Part shown: positions 1 through 10,499 of the stretch, piece by piece
Position numbering within the stretch: position 1 is the first letter of the stretch
Layout of the letters: every line of letters starts with the position of its first letter
Source of the DNA: Tomocerus qinae
Taxonomy: Eukaryota > Arthropoda > Collembola > Entomobryomorpha > Tomoceridae
Reading direction: 5' to 3'
NCBI GenBank assembly: GCA_020055645.1
Contig: CM034546.1
Span: 22,134,001 to 22,198,000 of the forward strand
Length of the DNA stretch: 64,000 nt
Translations under genes and position numbers: made by a program
The notes under the pieces: model-generated
What the model saw: the letters and a program-made list of their open reading frames with translations, nothing else
The model's database searches: none
Told to the model about the DNA's origin: nothing

Positions 1-1092
1 TCCAGTTTTTCGATTTCAAAAGACCCGGCAGAGTTTAAAAAAGTGGGTTTTTTCGGGTTTTTACCAGAAATAAAAAGTTTTTTCGAACATCTGCTCGGTT
101 CAAATTAAAGAGATTATTAAACTACACTTTGAGGGTATATCAAGTATTTCACTGTCAATGACCCCCGCCCGGTGTCAAAGGTCAAAACTTGGTATTGTGA
201 AGAATTTCACCGTCTGAGGTATCAATCGAAAGCTAACAAGGTCCCTGATGTCGCTAAAGCCATTATTTTGGCTAATAATGACCTCTAAAAGAGTTTACGG
301 GTCATATAATGCAACCATACTTCAACATAGATATATCTGAATGCTCACAAAATTGCGACATAATTCCGAAAAAACATGCACATTTCTGCATACTAAACGC
401 AACAATCTGTCATCTAACATATCGTTAAATGTCATTTGTCACGTTAACATGCCAATCCGGGTCGGAGGTAAGTGAAATTTCAATATATAATGACGATTCA
501 TAATATCATTTCCTTCCATGCATTAAGTATACACATGGCCGGGCACGGGCCTATGCATTAAATTGGATTCTGAGTACGAGTTACTGTACAACTAAAGGTG
601 ACTAATAACCCTAGTTTGTGAATTCGTAATAGTTACCTGCGCTTTTCTCATGTCCGAATGACATCCAAAAGCATGTTATACGACACATGGAAGTCTTTAA
701 TATGCAGAAATGTGCATGCAATTTCGGAATTATGTCGCGATTTTGTGAGTGTTCAGATACATCTATGTTGAAGTATGGTTGCATTATATGACCCGTAAAC
801 TCTTTTAGAGGTCATTATTAGCCAAAATAATGGCTTTAGCGACATCAGGGACCTTGTTAGCTTTCGATTGATACCTCAGACGGTGAAATTCTTCACAATA
901 CCAAGTTTTGACCTTTGACACCGGGCGGGGGTCATTGACAGTGAAATACTTGATATACCCTCAAAGTGTAGTTTAATAATCTCTTTAATTTGAACCGAGC
1001 AGATGTTCGAAAAAACTTTTTATTTCTGGTAAAAACCCGAAAAAACCCACTTTTTTAAACTCTGCCGGGTCTTTTGAAATCGAAAAACTGGA
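1..1092. repeat. Long inverted repeat, about 392-bp arms
   Basis: Positions 1-392 and 701-1092 are near-perfect reverse complements; for example 1-12 (tccagtttttcg) pairs with 1081-1092 (cgaaaaactgga). Differences are scattered single bases and one small indel near 371. The 393-700 spacer is not clearly palindromic. The left arm starts at base 1, so it may continue outside the window, and no target duplication can be checked. There is no coding sequence inside. It resembles a foldback element or a MITE with very long terminal repeats, but a local inverted duplication is equally possible. Confidence 0.9.
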
Positions 1093-1526
1093 ATGTTATT
1101 GCTCTTTCAAAATACCTCTGGAGATATACTTATGGCGGTTCTCCATACCAAGTTTCATCAAAATCCGTCCAGGGATTCAAAAGTTATTTTGCTTTCCTTT
1201 TTAAGAGGTTTTTTTCATATAACTAATGACAGGGCCAAAAATGATTTTTTTCCTGAAAGTTGTTTGTTGCCATTGACATTCCCCACATGTAGATACAGGA
1301 AAATGGTATTTTGGAAGCCATCGGGAAAAACATTTACCTATATCAAATAAAATCTGTCTACGGAAGAAACCCGGCATTATCAAATATTAATATGTGTCAT
1401 TTTCATTTACCTAATTGTGCATTTGTAAACATTTAACACCATATTAAGGCTAATTATTCATTAATTCCAGGAATAAATGTATCGTAAATATGTATTAGTT
1501 AGTTGTTTATTTAAATTATTACATAC
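1093..1526. other. Non-coding gap beside the inverted repeat
   Basis: No supported gene. The stretch near 1135-1190 (ccataccaagtttcatcaa and following bases) is phrased like the repetitive DNA often found in arthropod transposons, so the short open frames here are probably chance. The end of this gap is the intron following the BTB exon on the minus strand. Confidence 0.4.
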
Positions 1527-1859
1527 CTTCAATATATTTGTCATTCCGTTAAAATGAACATCGGGAATTTTAATTGGTTTCATTTCTTCTTCCGATTTAA
1601 ACGGAGCATCAAACATAGCTTGCAAAACAGGCGAGCAAACACTGAGTACCAATTTGTGGCAAGATATTAATTTTTGGTTTTCCCCAATCAGAAATTTGAC
1701 ATCGTGTTCGATGCCTGGGATATTATTACTAGCAAGAACGGCTGCCCACTTTTGGGTCATTGTGGTCTTATTAATTCTCCATGACGGAAGATGGTTGGAA
1801 GATTTTACACGTTTATACATTTTTGCTTTTCGGTAATTTATGTCAGATATTAAAACCAC
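1527..1859 (-). CDS. BTB/POZ domain protein, 5' exon (partial)
   Basis: One minus-strand exon encodes up to 111 residues ending at a clean splice donor (AAG|gtatgt; donor at 1526-1521). From about residue 27 the sequence matches the BTB fold as in BTBD6-type proteins: a W-x-x-N-style lead (SWRINKTTMTQKW), then DVKFLIGE, the CHKLVLSVCSPVLQAMF core and KIPDVHFNGM before the splice site. BTB domains dimerise and often link substrates to Cullin-3 ligases. The start may be the Met at 1859 or the one at 1820 (MYKRVKSS); neither is decided by the sequence. The BTB domain is incomplete here, and I found no next exon between here and base 1, where the long inverted repeat lies. It is either a truncated gene or one whose later exons lie outside the window. 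Confidence 0.6.
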
Positions 1860-2498
1860 GAAGAATTAGTAGTGCAAAAAAAATTTGAAGATATAAATTT
1901 TATGACGTGATTCCCAAATGCACACAATTGCTATCCACAAATTGCAAAACCTCATTCATTTATGTCGCTCACACAACTAATGGCATCGACAAAAACGTGG
2001 ACATTGGATTTATCAGTTACAAGACTTAAAAACAGGGAACTGAATTCCAGCCTTTTTACCATATAATAAGTAAAAATATTTTGATGCTAATTAAAAGAAA
2101 AAAATTATTAAAGTAGTCGAAACATAAAATTTGCGTAACCATTGAATATATATAGTGACGTAAATATCCAGTTCGCAAGATAAACAAATTTTATTATCCA
2201 TAAATATAAATTCAATAATTATTCCTGGTTTTTTATAAAAAAATATGTGGATGATGCCTCCCTGGGATGCCATAAGGCCGATCGGATATGGTAAGCTGAT
2301 AACAAATTGCGATTGCCGTTGTACTGCTATCACAAACAAACATTATATTTGGTAGTAGAGGCTCATTGTCATTACTATAAAAAGTACGTCGCCACTTAGA
2401 CTTGTTGATACCATAAATATTTAGTGAGCACCGAATGATATAATTATTTTCAAAATGTAAACAGAGGCGGTACATGTTACCCGCTGGGCCCTGAAACA
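1860..2498. other. Intergenic, nothing recognised
   Basis: AT-rich sequence. A minus-strand open frame at 2233-2499 runs straight into the dispersed repeat that begins at 2499 and shows no family motif, so I do not call it. Confidence 0.4.
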
Positions 2499-2665
2499 AG
2501 CACGTATCCAGAAATTTGACCTAGGGTGAGCACACCAAAATATATTAGTACATTTTTGGCATATTTGCGCGAAGCACGAAAATTTTTTTGATTTTTAACC
2601 TTTATTGACAAAATCATGGTCTTTTTCTGGTAGCTTAAGGGGGGCCCGGACCCAATTAACCCACA
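2499..2665 (+). repeat. Dispersed MITE-like repeat, copy 1
   Basis: The segment begins cacgtatccagaaatttga, passes through a G-rich block, a run of a and t with gcgcgaagcacgaaaa, and ends in a gggggcccgg block. The same architecture recurs at 30195-30308 and 44803-44962. It has no coding capacity. It is a short non-autonomous element; the borders are approximate. Confidence 0.55.
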
Positions 2666-4004
2666 CTGGCCAGCTCAACTCTGGGAATTAGTTACACGTG
2701 TACAAAGGGCAATAAATAAAGGTGTTATGAATGGGAAAATAGAAGTGAGTTATCGGGGATTAGGTTATCTCGGGCTGTCCCCGATAAACAAATACGACTG
2801 AGAGTTCAACTGCATACTTTGGTCGAACCTGACACATGCACTTTTATTAATATTCTACTTTGCATAATACCTATATGTGCAAAACATGATTATCATAAAA
2901 ACACTACGCCAATTTGATTTATATAAAGTCGAACTTTATACATTGGAATTACTTAAATTTAAGCAAGGCCTAAAAATTAGTAAAGACACGGTAACAATGA
3001 TGGGTGGGTACTAGTACCACTATTATTATTATTTGGCTACAGTTAAAATGCACGAATAGTCCAAGTTGGTACATACAATTAAAGCTAAGTGATTTTCATA
3101 CAGTTACTCCTGATTACAGATAATGAACAATCTCCAACCACGAGCGAGCAAACCACCTTGAAAATTGTCATTCCCCTTTCCAGCAAAAGTGTAATAGGTA
3201 AAGTAATAAACTTACGTACGTGACGTTTTATCATTGATGCTTTTATAGGTTCCATTATATAGAAATTATCCTAATATATACCCAGAAATTTACAATTACA
3301 TTTACAATTGTAATTTCTCTTTGCATTACCATTTTAGTTTTATGAAATTTCTTAAAGTTGTCAAATATATTTGCTAATTGTTAGTAATTGTAAATGGTGT
3401 TTTGCCCAATCTAAAGTATTTTCAATTTTCATTGGAGGGTGAAGTATTGAAATAAATAAAGAGACTTAAAGGTGTACAATACAATGGGATGATGTTCAAT
3501 CCCACTAAAATATTTTTGAATGTAATTGCCTGTATAAAGCTATCCGTAAGTTTTTAAAATGTATCTGACGTACTGATGAAAGGAAAATTATGTAAAACAT
3601 TTGACATTGTGTTATTATTGCATAAAATTGTCCATTATCATGTTAAACTAGTTTCTTTATATGATGTTTTATATGCAGTTGTAACTGCAGATAAAGCGAT
3701 TTTACTGTGTTTATTACACTATTGTTTGATAAATTGCATTGTGCGGGTATGTCACATTGGGATAGTATAATATCCACCACTTTATTGCAGACAGTAAACA
3801 GTTGCATGAAATAGTTATTCAACATGATAAAACTGTGGCTTTTATGACAGAGTTCATTTGGGTTTTCATTTCCCAACTATAAATGACAACACTTGAGTTT
3901 ATGTTGCCCTGCATTTTGTTTTCAAAAAGGAAAGCTTCACTATAGTCAAAGAGACCGATCTTCTTGTCACTCAGCATATCAGCAATTGTTTGTAATTATT
4001 TTCA
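2666..4004. other. Intergenic, nothing recognised
   Basis: Low-complexity AT-rich DNA. The open frames at 3576-3770 (+) and 3643-3876 (-) overlap on opposite strands and have no recognisable domain. Confidence 0.4.
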
Positions 4005-4181
4005 ATGAATTTTTTAAGGTCCAATAATATTCGCAGATTATTTCGCTTGTTAACCACGTCCCAAAAGAATAGTAATAGCAAACCCAGCACGAAGTCTGTC
4101 AAAGCTAAAAGCCTTAATGAAATTGGGAAGAGAAAAGCTCCTCGCAGTAAAAAGGAGTATGCTCGAACCCTCCATCAGTAA
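4005..4181 (+). CDS. Small basic ORF, 58 aa (uncertain)
   Basis: An ATG-initiated frame of 58 codons ends in TAA. The product is strikingly basic (many Lys and Arg, few acids). Its N-terminus, MNFLRSNNIRRLFRLL, is amphipathic and Arg-rich with no acids, the pattern of a mitochondrial targeting peptide; the rest is Ser/Lys-rich. I do not recognise a family. It could be a genuine small protein, the last exon of a larger gene, or chance. No splice acceptor or promoter near it is convincing. Confidence 0.22.
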   Translation: MNFLRSNNIRRLFRLLTTSQKNSNSKPSTKSVKAKSLNEIGKRKAPRSKKEYARTLHQ

Positions 4182-4261
4182 TATTTCCTTTCACTCTTTT
4201 GGAGTTTTCTGTAGCATCGTCTAAACACCACCCTCCTTCCTCTCGTTGCAATCAAATGATT

Positions 4262-4735
4262 GAATTTGATTGATTTTCTGAATGCTCAATAGATTCAATT
4301 CTTTCTACCCGGAGTGGTTTTTTACGCACTTGTCGGTAATACGATGATAGTTAGCAACAACACTTTGAGGCAAGTTAGTTTGCCTTTCTTTGATGACAAA
4401 GAGTAGCTTCTAATTAGAAAATGAAGAAGATTAACGCATTTGTCATTATCATTTGCAATCTCAATGTTAGTATTATAAAGTATCAAAATTAGAATCCGTT
4501 TACGTCACGTCCCATATAACAGCTTAGATATGCAATGGGACGATGCATTACCCTGTCAAATTAAGATATTGTATGTCGAATTAGCAACATATATTGCATC
4601 CACAAAATAATAATGTACATGTATGCAAGTGAATTACCTCACAACACTTGTAAATGTAGATTGATTTGGTTGGGAATTATATTAAATGAGTATCGTTATC
4701 TAATCTAAATTAATTTTGTATCATGTCTATCTACT
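4262..4735 (-). pseudogene. Ionotropic receptor fragment (decayed), copy 1
   Basis: On the minus strand around 4280-4330 a short frame reads RVERIESIEHSENQ, matching the segment after the second membrane helix of the IR at 42040-44550 (PRPVKQIESIEHLVNL). The whole block to about 4735 is an imperfect copy of 9990-10465, so this is a duplicated piece with flanking DNA rather than an isolated match. The frame is interrupted on both sides, so no protein can be made. IRs are arthropod chemosensory channels of the glutamate-receptor fold; this is a relic. Confidence 0.6.
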
Positions 4736-6540
4736 TGTTACTTGTATGTGAGTGTGAGTTTATGTCATTCAATATTTTACACATATCCTATATATGATAA
4801 AGTAACTTAAATATAGCATTTACTCGTTTATAAATGTAGGGTGGATGAAGTTTAGTTGGGAGAAGTTCAAACCTTGCTATATAACGGATGGTTAATTTTT
4901 CTCACAAAAAATTGATTTAAGTTACATATACTTGAGTAAAGCAATAACAAATAAATACTTTTTCATTGTTTGGGGTAAATGAACGTATATACAGTGAGAA
5001 AAAAACCACATTTCCTTTCTATTTACATTATTTAACACTTCATCATGTGCAAAGGAGAACAATATGAAATGTTTGGTACATTAGAGTTCACCAATCCAAT
5101 TCACCAACGATTTAATTTTGTCGATAGTTGAAAAGGTCAAGGAAAAGTGATGATGCATGCAAACGTATATAGACCAATGTGAAAGTCAAAAGTAATTTTA
5201 AAGCAACATGTCGTAGGTGGTTTCCAATTACTTTTGACAATAAAGTAATTTAAATGCAGACAGAGAAGCACATGGGAAAATCGGAATATATGTGGTGCTC
5301 GAATATTCGTATGGCAGTTTAAAGCCACAACGGTTTGATTATTAAAGATGTTATCAGAAACTCATTAATTCGTTCACATATTGAAGTTAGAGAATAATAA
5401 TAATATACTTAGCAATGGAAGCATGAGTTTACCGAGTATAGTTTGCAAGAAATGTGAGACTATGAAATGATGATCTCTTTTTGTAAAAGCTTATCATAAT
5501 ACTGTATGCGTACGTACATTTAAGCCCCGAGTAGGAAAAAATACTTATAGTTCTTTTATTTCTTAGTCCTGTTATCCATAATTTTGACGATGTTTGTGAA
5601 GCAATGTTAATTATTTATTGACAATCCATCTCTTCCCTTCAGATATCAAATACGCAGTAATGCAGCTTAACCTTTGCATATTACGTATTTAACCCTATCT
5701 GACCCTAGGAGGACGTTATCAGAAAGACGCCATTTAAATGTTGATGATATTAGGAGTTACATTGAAAAAAATATATAATTAAATTACATTGAACAGTGAA
5801 TTTAGCGCATATAAATAGGAATATGTTACTTTTAAAGGAACTGATTCGCATGTACTCTAACATCCTCTGAAGCAGCTCGAGTTCTTGAATTTCCTGTCTT
5901 GTCAGATGGTTATTAAATTGAGGTAAGGTATATGAAAAATCCAAAACATTGTAACTGCTTATCTTAAAATAATTAATGACTTATTGAGTAATAGACATTG
6001 ATTGAAATAAAGATTTTATAATACTATAATATTATTATACTTTAATCCAAAGCTATTTTAGTAGGCACATATTTATGTTGTCGTTGTTACAGAAGACATT
6101 GTCCCGTCAAATTCTAAGTAAAATCTTTTTAAAAGATTGGTAACTCAAAAAATTATTCGAGAATAGTCAATTTTAATATTTTTCGGTGTGCCTATCATCA
6201 ACTATATTCTTAGGTAGGACGTAAATGACTAAAATGTAAACACACAAGGTTATTTTCGAAGCTAGCTTCCCTAGCAATCCGGGCAAGTATTCTGACCATT
6301 AAACTACATGTGCGCGTATATGAAATTAGGAAAAGTCATACGAATGTGAATACAAGTATGTATTCCCATTATCTTTTTTTACAGTATTTGGGTAAGGCAA
6401 TACCAATATTCAGCAAATTAACTTTCTACTGTATCATTTTAATTTCCTTTCGACAGGAGAATGTTTTGCTTCCAGTTCGATTAAGATTTAATTTACTAAT
6501 AACAGTCAAAACCATTTGAGCGTCATGTTTGTTACTCCTT
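4736..6540. other. Intergenic, nothing recognised
   Basis: AT-rich sequence without a supported gene. The minus-strand frame at 5750-5944 contains a leucine/glutamate-rich stretch (RQEIQELELLQRMLEYMR) but has no start, splice site or family match that I can defend. Confidence 0.4.
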
Positions 6541-6542
6541 TT

Positions 6543-7252
6543 ATACACACAGAAAAATAACAGGTCTGTTTTCCACAAGTTTGCATTATTCATCATAGAG
6601 TATAATATGCTTTACTCAACTATTTAGGCTACTTAACTACTTTGGTATATTATCATAACATTACTTCAGAAAAGTAATCTTAAACTTCTGTTATGTTGTC
6701 TTACCATAGCAAAGCAAACGTGAAAAACCTGAAAAAGTAATCAAGGACTTCAGCCAAAGCAGTACCAACTCTGCTCCAAATTGCTAGATAATGTCAAAAA
6801 CATCCACAGTTGGCTCTGATCTGAAAAACATACGAATAAAAGTTTTATAAACTTGGCTTAAGTAAATAGCATTGCGTTGCTTATTATTTATATCAGAATA
6901 TATTAATTGTAAATGACAGAAAAAATTTACCGATAAATTTTTCCCTTAAATGAGGGGCTTTTGCAGGATTTAAAAGTTTTCAGCGATTCAGTCCATTGTG
7001 TGTTAAAAGTGGAAGTATTTCAAAAAACCTGGAACCAATTTTGATGTTTTGACGGAGATCCTTGCTGCACAACAACTGTTCTGAATCGGCTCAAAATATA
7101 CACCATTGGGTTCTAAAAAACCAATGTTGATTAAAATTAAGTTTACCCACCCGATTCGCTATTTAATTTGCAATAGTTAATTAAATATAATATATCTTTC
7201 AGCAAAATCTGTTTTACTCAATGCATTGAGTACAACTTTTTTTCTGTGTAGC
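6543..7252. mobile_element. Possible MITE with short terminal repeats
   Basis: The left end (acacagaaaaata at about 6546) and right end (tttttttctgtgtag at about 7237-7251) are inverted copies of an ACACAGAAAAA motif, about 710 bp apart. There is no coding sequence between them. Near the right end is an 18-bp perfect palindrome, tactcaatgcattgagta (7215-7232). The pattern suits a small Tc1/mariner-type non-autonomous element, but no target duplication is certain. Confidence 0.35.
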
Positions 7253-8132
7253 TGTAACAGTAAGTTAAATAGCCTACTTTCCTATAGACAGAAAAATATT
7301 TTCTAGAAATGTATGACAAAGGTTTACTCATCCACATATAGAAATTAAAGAAACGTCGCATAAAATACGTGACTTAGCAATAGTATGAGTTTGCCGAGTA
7401 TTATTATTTTTATTATAACATCCAATCGATAAAGCAGAAATGTAATAACAATTTGTACACAACAAAATAATAATGGGAATTTGAAATAACTTTTCTCTCT
7501 CTTTTCAACTCTTAAACCATCAACAACTAAACAAGAAATTCTAATGTAGTTTTGCTCAAGTGTAACATAATTTAGATCGAAAATTCGAAACACAATTCTA
7601 TTTAGCCAATATATACCACTTAGAACTTAGGGGTACAAAATTACATTTTTTATAAGTCTTGTAATTTCTATAAATAGAAATGGAATAAGAAACAAAATTG
7701 CTAATATTTCCATAAGTGACTTTCAAAGAATTGAAGATAATGTTAAGGTATGGTATAGACTTTGGCCTTTCTAGATGGTACAGAACAATTAGGTATGTGA
7801 AGTTTATAAAATTAAACGAATCAATAGTCCCAAATTTTCCTGTAAAATTAACTTAAATACCAATTGAATACAATCGTCTATATTTACAGATTAAGTGGTA
7901 CTTGTGTTATAAGAAAACGATATTTTAGCTTTTTACTCAATATAACGTGAAAGTAAACAACACAAAGGGCAAATCATCAAAAAATGAAAAACCAAAACGA
8001 CTATATTTTTACTTCCAAATAAGAACGTTTTTAAAAGAAGCACTCAACACGAGTAAATTCCCCATTATTGTCGCGTTGTAAGATCCTTGGAGTTCCGGGA
8101 GTCCAAATGCTCAGGATCCAATTTATTTCACT
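7253..8132. other. Upstream region of the chemoreceptor gene
   Basis: AT-rich DNA with no gene of its own. It should hold the promoter of the 8133-9770 gene, but no TATA box or initiator stands out at a sensible distance. Confidence 0.35.
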
Positions 8133-9770
8133 ATGGTAAAAGCGATTACAATTGAAATATTATCCTGGTATGTAAAGTGGGGTAACATTTGGGGAGGTGT
8201 ACCATTTGACTGGTCACCCAACCGCCGAGATAAATACTTGGAATGGTCCACAAATAAATGGGTCTTGTTGAAGTGGTGGCTATTTGTGCTGTATGCACAC
8301 ATTTTTTGGTGCTACCTTTGGATCAGAGTGTTGTTTGAGACATTTCATGGTGACATAATCCGAGCTTGCATCAATTCTTTTTGGGCATTAGGAGTAGCCA
8401 TACCAATAATCACGGTCCACACAATAATATTCAAACGGGAAGAATTGATTACCTTAACTAATACCATCATTGCCTCTACCTCTAAATGGCGAAGTAAGTT
8501 CAATAAAATGGTACTAATAATTTATTAGTACCATTATTATTTTATTAAGTAGCAAAGACCTATTTATAGGAATGTCCGATCTTTTTGTCTGTCCGTTGTT
8601 AGCAAGATAACCAAACCTACAGTTTGAGATTATCAATTGAAACTTTCTGTTGGTAATCTTTAAATAGAAAGTAAAGCCAACCCTGCAACTGGACAAAATC
8701 GGACACATTCCGTGCCTATCCGCAAGTAAATAACCTGAAAATTAGTGTAGCATTAGTGTTCACTAATTTTTAACGATTTTGTGTACGTCCATTATGGTAT
8801 CTGTATCATTCGTTTTAGAGCAATATTTTCGGAGGAAATACAGAAACAGAATTGACTCCACAGATGTGATTCTCTTCTTGGGGTATCTGGTGACCGTCAC
8901 GTATTCATTCCTATTCGGGTGTGGAATATTCATAATTCCATTCGATCCATTCTTCATGACATCTTTACTGGATCCTGAGAATTTCAACTATTTGGTATTC
9001 CTGGTTTTGGCATCACTTCAAATTTGGGGCACATTGTGTGCATTTGGTGTAGGAATGTTCCACTTAGCTACAGGAATAGCTGCTAGTTCAACCGCAAAAT
9101 ATTTGTTTGAAGAATTAAGGTAAAACATTTGTGATATATGGCAAACCTTGACAAATTCATTAACATGTGTCTACCTAGTTATTTTTTATTGTTTCATCTA
9201 TTTGTGTCTATTTAATAATTTATTCTTTTCTCAAAATATTACAGCTATGGCAGAAAAATATATCGAACGGAAGATCAATTTCGAAGCATTGGCCAGCTTT
9301 CTCACCGATTGTACCGATTGTTACAACTCTATGTTGGCAAAGTCAACAGTGTATTCAGTAATGCACTCTTCATTCTCAACTTCGTGTTTAAGAGAAACTT
9401 GTATTTGGCCATCTACTTGCTAATTCTCCACAATACTGAGTTGGGTACCATGCTCAGTATGTTGGTTTTCCTTTGGGCTATTCTAATGTCTATGGCTTGG
9501 CTGATGGTTCTCTATACATCTTCCGATGTCTTTGAGTCATCTTATTCCTGCATCAAATCTTGGAAACATGGGTCACATCTGGGATATTCACTATTTCAGA
9601 AAATTCTATTTCGTAAATTTGTAAAATCCTGCCCTACATGTCAATTTTATGTTGGTCGATTTGCCATTATAAAAAGAAACAAAATGATCAAATTTATATA
9701 TTCAATTAGTTTAGGAACGATGCAGTGCATATTACTGCTACCATTAAAAAGTATTGCAACGCAACCGTGA
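8133..9770 (+). CDS. Gustatory-receptor-like 7TM chemoreceptor, complete, 395 aa
   Basis: Three exons, 8133-8493, 8819-9119 and 9245-9770, join in frame. The donors are gaa|gtaagt and aag|gtaaaa and the acceptors are gttttag and attacag; the spliced length is 1188 nt including TGA. The protein opens with MVKAITIEILSWYVKWGNIW and has about seven hydrophobic helices: near KWWLFVLYAHIFWCYLW, CINSFWALGVAIPIITV, DVILFLGYLVTVTYSFLFG, YLVFLVLASLQIWGTLCAF, two in exon 3 around NLYLAIYLLILH and TMLSMLVFLWAILMSMAW, and a last one near the C-terminus. Length, topology, the short C-terminal tail after the last helix and the introns fit the insect/springtail GR family, which form ligand-gated cation channels in taste neurons. 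An aataaa follows at 9821. I call the family from topology and layout; a classic TYhhhhhQF signature is not obvious, so a divergent GR or related 7TM family is possible. Confidence 0.7.
8508..8536. repeat. Perfect palindrome in intron 1 of the chemoreceptor
   Basis: aatggtactaataa and ttattagtaccatt flank a single base, giving two 14-bp arms just 14 bp after the splice donor. It could form a hairpin in the pre-mRNA or be the scar of a small insertion. Confidence 0.6.
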
Positions 9771-9820
9771 ACGCTGAAAATAATTAGTGAGTAACAATTT
9801 ATTCTTCTTTGCTTGTAAAT

Positions 9821-9826
9821 AATAAA
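9821..9826 (+). terminator. Poly(A) signal aataaa of the chemoreceptor gene
   Basis: A canonical aataaa lies about 50 bp after the TGA stop at 9768-9770, in the expected orientation. Confidence 0.5.
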
Positions 9827-9951
9827 TATTAACGACTACATTCATCGTGGTGAGGAACAATTATTATGACTCTCAAATACACTACTAAAGGTTTTGAGTA
9901 CAAATGTTTATTTTTTAAAATAAAAAACTAATTTAATTATGCGCCACTTAA

Positions 9952-10465
9952 TTAACAAGCTGGAAAAATTATCGTATTACGAACAAAAGAACAACAAAGC
10001 ACAGTTGATTGATTTGCTGAATGCTCAATAGATTCAATTCTTTCTACCGGGCGTGGTTTTAACCAAATCTGTATACAATGATAGTTAGCAACATCAGTTT
10101 GAGCCAAGTTAGTTTGACTTTCTTTAATGCAAAGGAATTTAACTGATTCCAATTAGAAAATAAAGATTAACACATTTGTCATATCATTTCCAATATCACA
10201 ATGTTAGAAGCATAAAGTATTAAAATTAAAGTTAAAATTAAAAGTCGCATTATAACAGATTAGACATACAATGAGACCATGCATTGCCATATAAGATACT
10301 GTATGGAGAATCAGCAACATATTATACCGTAACCACAAAATAATAATGTACATGCACGTGATTGACCTAACAACGCTTATTTCAATTTCAATGTGTACTT
10401 TTATGTTAAATACTTATCGATATCTAATCTAAATTACTTTTGCATCCTGTCTCTATACTCTCCCA
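9952..10465 (-). pseudogene. Ionotropic receptor fragment (decayed), copy 2
   Basis: A minus-strand frame (10152 to 9952) contains NYHCIQIWLKPRPVERIESI, which aligns with the end of the second helix and the start of the second ligand-binding lobe of the 42 kb IR (NGYKGIVISDLIEPRPVKQI). The sequence to either side is not IR-like in this frame. The block 9990-10465 is an imperfect duplicate of 4262-4735. It lies tail-to-tail with the intact chemoreceptor, only about 180 bp from its stop. Confidence 0.65.
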
Positions 10466-10499
10466 ATCCTCAATTATTATTTAATGTTCTAAATACTTT

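Noticed and set aside
2233-2499. Minus-strand 88-aa frame
   Set aside because: No motif, and it starts at the border of a dispersed repeat; cannot be supported as an exon.
9148-9423. Separate small ORF between exons 2 and 3 of the chemoreceptor
   Set aside because: It spans the intron and reads the third exon out of frame; the spliced model is consistent at both junctions.
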